Part shown: positions 61,501 to 64,000 of the stretch, one piece after another
How positions within the stretch are numbered: position 1 is the first letter of the stretch
Layout of the letters: every line of letters begins with the position of its first letter
Assembly: GCF_001905345.1 (NCBI RefSeq)
Contig: NZ_LFBV01000012.1
Span: forward strand, 62,001 to 126,000
DNA from: Streptomyces uncialis
Lineage (GTDB): Bacteria; Actinomycetota; Actinomycetes; Streptomycetales; Streptomycetaceae
Reading direction: 5' to 3'
DNA: 64,000 nt
Made by a program: the position numbers and the translations under genes
The notes under the pieces: model-generated
What the model saw: the letters and a program-made list of their open reading frames with translations, nothing else
The model's database searches: none
What the model was told of the DNA's origin: nothing

Positions 61501-61647
61501 GCCGTCGACGACGTTCTGACGTCCCTCTTGCACGTCCACTTCGTACGGCATGTCGCGGTCAACTTCCCCGAGGAAGAGGTGTGCCTCTACCTGGCGCGCG
61601 CTGCCGCTCTCGCCTGGACCGCCCGTACAAAGGGGAGGCCGTCATGA
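58582..61647 (+). CDS. Class I lanthipeptide dehydratase LanB
   Basis: This full-length 1021-residue dehydratase glutamylates Ser/Thr side chains using Glu-tRNA and then eliminates glutamate to give dehydroamino acids. The N-terminal glutamylation part includes the conserved RATPFGLFAGV (near residue 104). The C-terminal elimination (SpaB_C) domain spans about residues 745-1015, with WWFIRFRDQAQHLRLRI near 787. The GTG at 58582 has GGAGG six bases upstream. The stop overlaps lanC (ATGA), so the two enzymes are coupled. With only Thr in the core, it should make dehydrobutyrine. Confidence 0.9.
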   Translation: MVTATAAFRAGTTALVRAVAQPPLVVPPWPDLGDGLPGAAADQAAWLRAVWADEDFAETLQHSSPALATQVQSLCTGQRPDPRDLRRAVLSVIRYLLRAQHRATPFGLFAGVTTATFRPRASASWGEEHVLVGKAGAEWLATVVQRLESCPELLERLPVVANSTASVRGDRLIVPFQSDDRGDEIRAVEASLDLTAPVLAALTAAEAPIRVGVLLSRLRVEFPEAGPEKPRRLLAELIRRRVLITSLRAPSTETDALGYLVDQLDAVEAESVAPISKTVAELRAIRAALGGCSTRGGRYRAAARMREFVPDGNRHPVAFDLRLNAKLVLPEVVAQEIERAALVLTRLSARPYGTAAWGEYHQRFYERYGIGTMVPLKEVVADSGVGYPDGYPSMPGGARRPRVSARDDVLVRLAQTAALEGQEEVVLTDELIAALDVGPDEPRVPPHLEVGVRVHSASLKELQRGRFRLEIVSVSRGAGVSTGRFLGVLEPADREALSKELADLPTADGDTVPAQLSFPPLLPESTHVTRAPQVLPTVISLQEHRAPDPDVLTLDDLAVACDGRRMYLAAPGRGHRVEAVGMNALNLRTHTPPLARFLTELSRAQCAQVTVLDWGVAAAMPFLPRLRYERTVLAPARWRLESSELPSGAEWDAALASWRVRRRLPRQVYLVEGDQHLFLDLDEASHRTLLRQHLDQPRTAVLVEAPERYGWCDGRAHEVVLPLKAVRPTAWPPLPAPTSARALSPAQMQTPATSSVLLATLYGDARRQDTVLAQHLPGLLERLGNPPWWFIRFRDQAQHLRLRIALPHPGAFGETARTVSEWADELRRAGLLADLRYPTSYREMGRWGSGAAWKAAEDVFRADSRAVVTQLAQRQRPTQRPLVAAHTISIASAFLGSTEAGMRWLVDHIPPTAPTPVPRPQFMEAVRLADPRGDWAALRRVPGGEAIVSGWAERDAALAAYRPHLPGPDTQGIAVDDVLTSLLHVHFVRHVAVNFPEEEVCLYLARAAALAWTARTKGRPS

Positions 61648-62876
61648 CCACCCACCCGGCTTTCGACCTGGCCGACGCCATCGCGGCCCAGCTCGCCGAT
61701 CCCGATGTGCCCCGGTCCTGGGCAGTGCCCGCGTACGGACAGCACCTGGCCTACGGCCCTCCCGGCATCGCGCTCCTGCACATCGAACGGGCCGCGCGGG
61801 GCCTCGGACCGTGGCAGCGCGCTCACGACTGGCTCGCCGCCGCCTCCCGCCATCCCCTCACCAGCGGTCCCGACAGCCACCCCTTCTACGGCGCTCCCGC
61901 CCTCGCCCATGCCCTGGCCTGCGCGGCGGACAGCCTCCCCGGGGCCTATCAGAGCGCCCTGGACTCGTTGGACCGACGGATCGTGGTCGACGTCCGGCGC
62001 CGTCTGGATGCCGCCCACCGCCGCATCGACGCCGGGCGCCTGCCGCAGCTCGCCGAGTTCGACGTCATCCGAGGACTCACCGGATACGGGGCACATCTTC
62101 TGCACCGCAGCCCCGACGGCAACACGGTGCGTGCCGTGCTCGACTACTGCGTACGCCTCACCGAACCGCTGACCGACCAGGACGAGACCCTGCCCGGCTG
62201 GTGGACGGAGACCGGCCCCTCGGGTAACCCGGACGACCGCTTCCCCGGCGGTCACGCCAACCATGGCATGGCGCACGGCATCGGTGGCTCACTCGCCCTC
62301 CTGGCCCTGGCAGCCCGCCGCGGCATAGCCGTCAGTGGCCACCACGCGGCGATGCGCACCATCCTGGCGTGGCTGGACCGCTGGGAGAGCGGTGACAGCT
62401 CGGCGTGGCCGTACTGGATCACCCGGGACGAACTGCGGACCCGACGCCCCACCCCGTCCACGCCCCGGCGGCCGTCCTGGTGCTACGGAACCGCTGGCCT
62501 CGCCCGTGCCCGGCAACTCGCGACGCTCACCCTCGGCGACACCCGCCGCCGAATCAAGGCGGAGAACGCTCTCGTGGTCGCCCTCACCGATGCCGACCAG
62601 CTCAGGGACACGACGGACAACGGCCTCTGCCACGGCTTCGCGGGGCTCGCCCACCTGGCGGCCCGTGTCGCGGAGGACGCCCATGCCACGACCGTGGACC
62701 GGATACGCGCCGCGATCCCAGCGCTCCTGGACAAGATCCACCCACTGGGTGCGGCGCTCGGAAGCGGAAATCCTGGCCTGCTCGACGGTGCCGCCGGTGT
62801 CGCCCTGGCGCTCATCGCGCCCAGCACCGCCACCTCGCCCCGTTCCGCCTGGGACTCCTGCCTTCTCATCGCCTGA
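61644..62876 (+). CDS. Lanthipeptide cyclase LanC
   Basis: This 410-residue cyclase adds Cys thiols to dehydroamino acids to form (methyl)lanthionine rings. The zinc ligands are in place: Cys280 in SWCYGTAGLAR and Cys329/His330 in LCHGFAGLAHLA. His211 in MAHGIGGSLALLAL matches the conserved catalytic region. The ATG overlaps the lanB stop by four bases. The methyltransferase gene starts 21 bp downstream. Confidence 0.92.
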   Translation: MTTHPAFDLADAIAAQLADPDVPRSWAVPAYGQHLAYGPPGIALLHIERAARGLGPWQRAHDWLAAASRHPLTSGPDSHPFYGAPALAHALACAADSLPGAYQSALDSLDRRIVVDVRRRLDAAHRRIDAGRLPQLAEFDVIRGLTGYGAHLLHRSPDGNTVRAVLDYCVRLTEPLTDQDETLPGWWTETGPSGNPDDRFPGGHANHGMAHGIGGSLALLALAARRGIAVSGHHAAMRTILAWLDRWESGDSSAWPYWITRDELRTRRPTPSTPRRPSWCYGTAGLARARQLATLTLGDTRRRIKAENALVVALTDADQLRDTTDNGLCHGFAGLAHLAARVAEDAHATTVDRIRAAIPALLDKIHPLGAALGSGNPGLLDGAAGVALALIAPSTATSPRSAWDSCLLIA

Positions 62877-62897
62877 TCCGCTGACCGAAGGACCCCG

Positions 62898-64000
62898 ATG
62901 CCGTCCGACCGCTGGCAGCAGCACAACATCACCTTCGTCGACCGTTCACACGCCCAGCTCGTCATCGCCGAGCGCCTCGCCCCAACGCTGATCACCGCCG
63001 AGGCGACCGGACAGCTCTCCGGTTGGTGGTTCATGAACAAGCAGCCCTGGCCGTTGCGGTACCGCGCCGACGAACCGGCCCCAGCCGTGGAGTCGCTGCT
63101 GGACAACCTGGTCGGTGAAGGCTCGGTCGTGTCATGGCTGCCGGGTACGTACGAGCCTGAGACCGACGCGTTCGGCGGCCGGGCGGCCATGGACGCAGCC
63201 CACGAACTGTTCCACAGCGACTCCCGTCACCTGCTGACGTACCAGCCGGGACCGAAGCATCTGAGGCGCCGGGAGACCGCTGTACTGCTGGTGAGCGCGA
63301 TGATGCGTGGCGCCGGGCTCGACTGGTTCGAGCAGGGAGACGTCTGGTCGAAGGTCGCCGCCCTTCGACCGGCCACCTATCCGCTGCCGGCCGAACGCAC
63401 CGCTTCGTTGGCCCCCGCAGTGCGCAAGCTGATGACCGTCGACGCCCGCAGTCTCTGCAACCCGGGCGGCCCGTTCCACGGGCACGCCGAATGGGTCACC
63501 GCCTTCGAGTTGATGGGGGCGACGCTCGCCGATCTCGCGGACCACGGTGGTCTCACCCGTGGCCTGCGCGCCGTTCTCGCCCACCACGTGATCTTCCACG
63601 CCAACCGCGCCGGTCTCCTTCGGGACGACCAGAGCGCTCTGTTCAACATCGCACGAGAGGTAGTCATGGGAACCAGTGACAACACCGCGTCGGCCAGCGG
63701 GGCAGCGGCGGACGTCGATAGCGTCGGCGCGGTGAACACCGACACGATCACCACCGACTCGGCGGAGGCCGAGCGCCTCCGGAACGCCCTGGTCGACCAG
63801 ATCCTGGCGAACGGCCACGCCCGTACCCCCGCCGTCGAGCAGGCTCTGCGGGCCGTCCCCCGCCATGTGTTCGTGCCCGACGCGACACTCGAAGATGCGT
63901 ACGCCAACGCGCCGGTGCATATCAAGTACGACACCGAGGGCGCGTCCATCTCCTGCGCTTCCCAGCCGGGGGTCGTCGCCCTCATGCTGGACCAGCTCGA
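62898..64000 (+). CDS. FxLD-system protein: LanB C-terminal-like domain fused to PCMT-type methyltransferase (3' end missing)
   Basis: The frame opens at the ATG at 62898 and is still open at the window end. Residues 1-255 resemble the 'thiopeptide-type bacteriocin biosynthesis' (SpaB_C-like) domain: LSGWWFMNKQPWPLRYRADE and RRRETAVLLVSAMMRGAGLD. After a Ser/Ala/Asp linker, residues from about 293 begin a protein-L-isoaspartate O-methyltransferase domain (ALVDQILANGHARTPAVEQA, then VPRHVFVPD). In lanthipeptide systems such enzymes methylate Asp, which can become aspartimide and isoaspartate. An in-frame ATG at 63666 with AGAGG upstream could make the methyltransferase alone. Confidence 0.85.
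   Translation, partial: MPSDRWQQHNITFVDRSHAQLVIAERLAPTLITAEATGQLSGWWFMNKQPWPLRYRADEPAPAVESLLDNLVGEGSVVSWLPGTYEPETDAFGGRAAMDAAHELFHSDSRHLLTYQPGPKHLRRRETAVLLVSAMMRGAGLDWFEQGDVWSKVAALRPATYPLPAERTASLAPAVRKLMTVDARSLCNPGGPFHGHAEWVTAFELMGATLADLADHGGLTRGLRAVLAHHVIFHANRAGLLRDDQSALFNIAREVVMGTSDNTASASGAAADVDSVGAVNTDTITTDSAEAERLRNALVDQILANGHARTPAVEQALRAVPRHVFVPDATLEDAYANAPVHIKYDTEGASISCASQPGVVALMLDQL

Overview
The window is high-GC actinobacterial DNA and is almost certainly Streptomyces. The evidence is GC-biased third codon positions, frequent GTG starts, a TipA-family thiopeptide regulator, the folP-folB-folK-DUF3180 / folE-ftsH-hpt-tilS neighbourhood, WhiJ-like DUF5753/HATPase/DUF397 genes, and zinc-independent L33/L31 paralogues.

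Region 1 (1-26,200) is mostly conserved core. It holds a PH-domain membrane protein cut by the window edge, a coiled-coil membrane protein, and a divergent osmoprotectant ABC importer. Next come a shortened MprF-like protein, the folate genes (folP, an NTF2-like gene, folB, folK) and a DUF3180 gene. These converge on folE-ftsH-hpt-tilS, followed by a DUF2342 zincin, a PBP4-type DD-peptidase, inorganic pyrophosphatase, a ThrE-type exporter, a DedA protein and a YbjQ-like protein. Four intergenic islands in this region are built from one family of short mosaic repeats. Several of them start exactly at a stop codon.

Region 2 (26,200-47,100) is more variable. It has a tipA homologue with a recognisable tipA-type promoter, a divergent glutamate decarboxylase, and a DrrAB-like exporter under a PadR regulator with three visible operators. 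An aldehyde dehydrogenase follows, then a WhiJ-like trio whose HATPase and DUF397 genes carry the same 24-bp element exactly 86 nt before each start. After these come a lipoprotein, a Zur-type rpmG/rpmE2 pair, a DUF2786 protein facing a Pol I-like DNA polymerase across a perfect inverted pair of DnaA boxes, a fusion of a YqhA-type membrane domain with an IstB ATPase, a PPOX-fold protein, a Ser/Thr kinase and a 14-TM MFS exporter.

Region 3 (47,100-64,000) looks like an acquired island. At 49,829-49,870 lies the 3' part of a tRNA-Thr(CGT) gene, with its terminator, cut exactly at the anticodon loop. This is the usual scar of an integrated element. To its right is a four-gene operon: a type III-like methyltransferase (Mod), a helicase-nuclease (Res), an unknown protein and a second PD-(D/E)XK-like protein. 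Then come GNAT and XRE/TPR genes divergent from a class I FxLD lanthipeptide cluster (HATPase, precursor, LanB, LanC, LanB-C/PCMT-type methyltransferase), which runs off the window. The HATPase and the precursor share one uninterrupted reading frame.

The best candidates for something new are the Mod-Res operon with two unexplained genes, the HATPase-precursor fusion, the YqhA-IstB chimera, the TipA homologue lacking the attachment cysteine, and the stop-codon-anchored repeats. All calls come from reading the sequence and recalling protein families; no database search was run.
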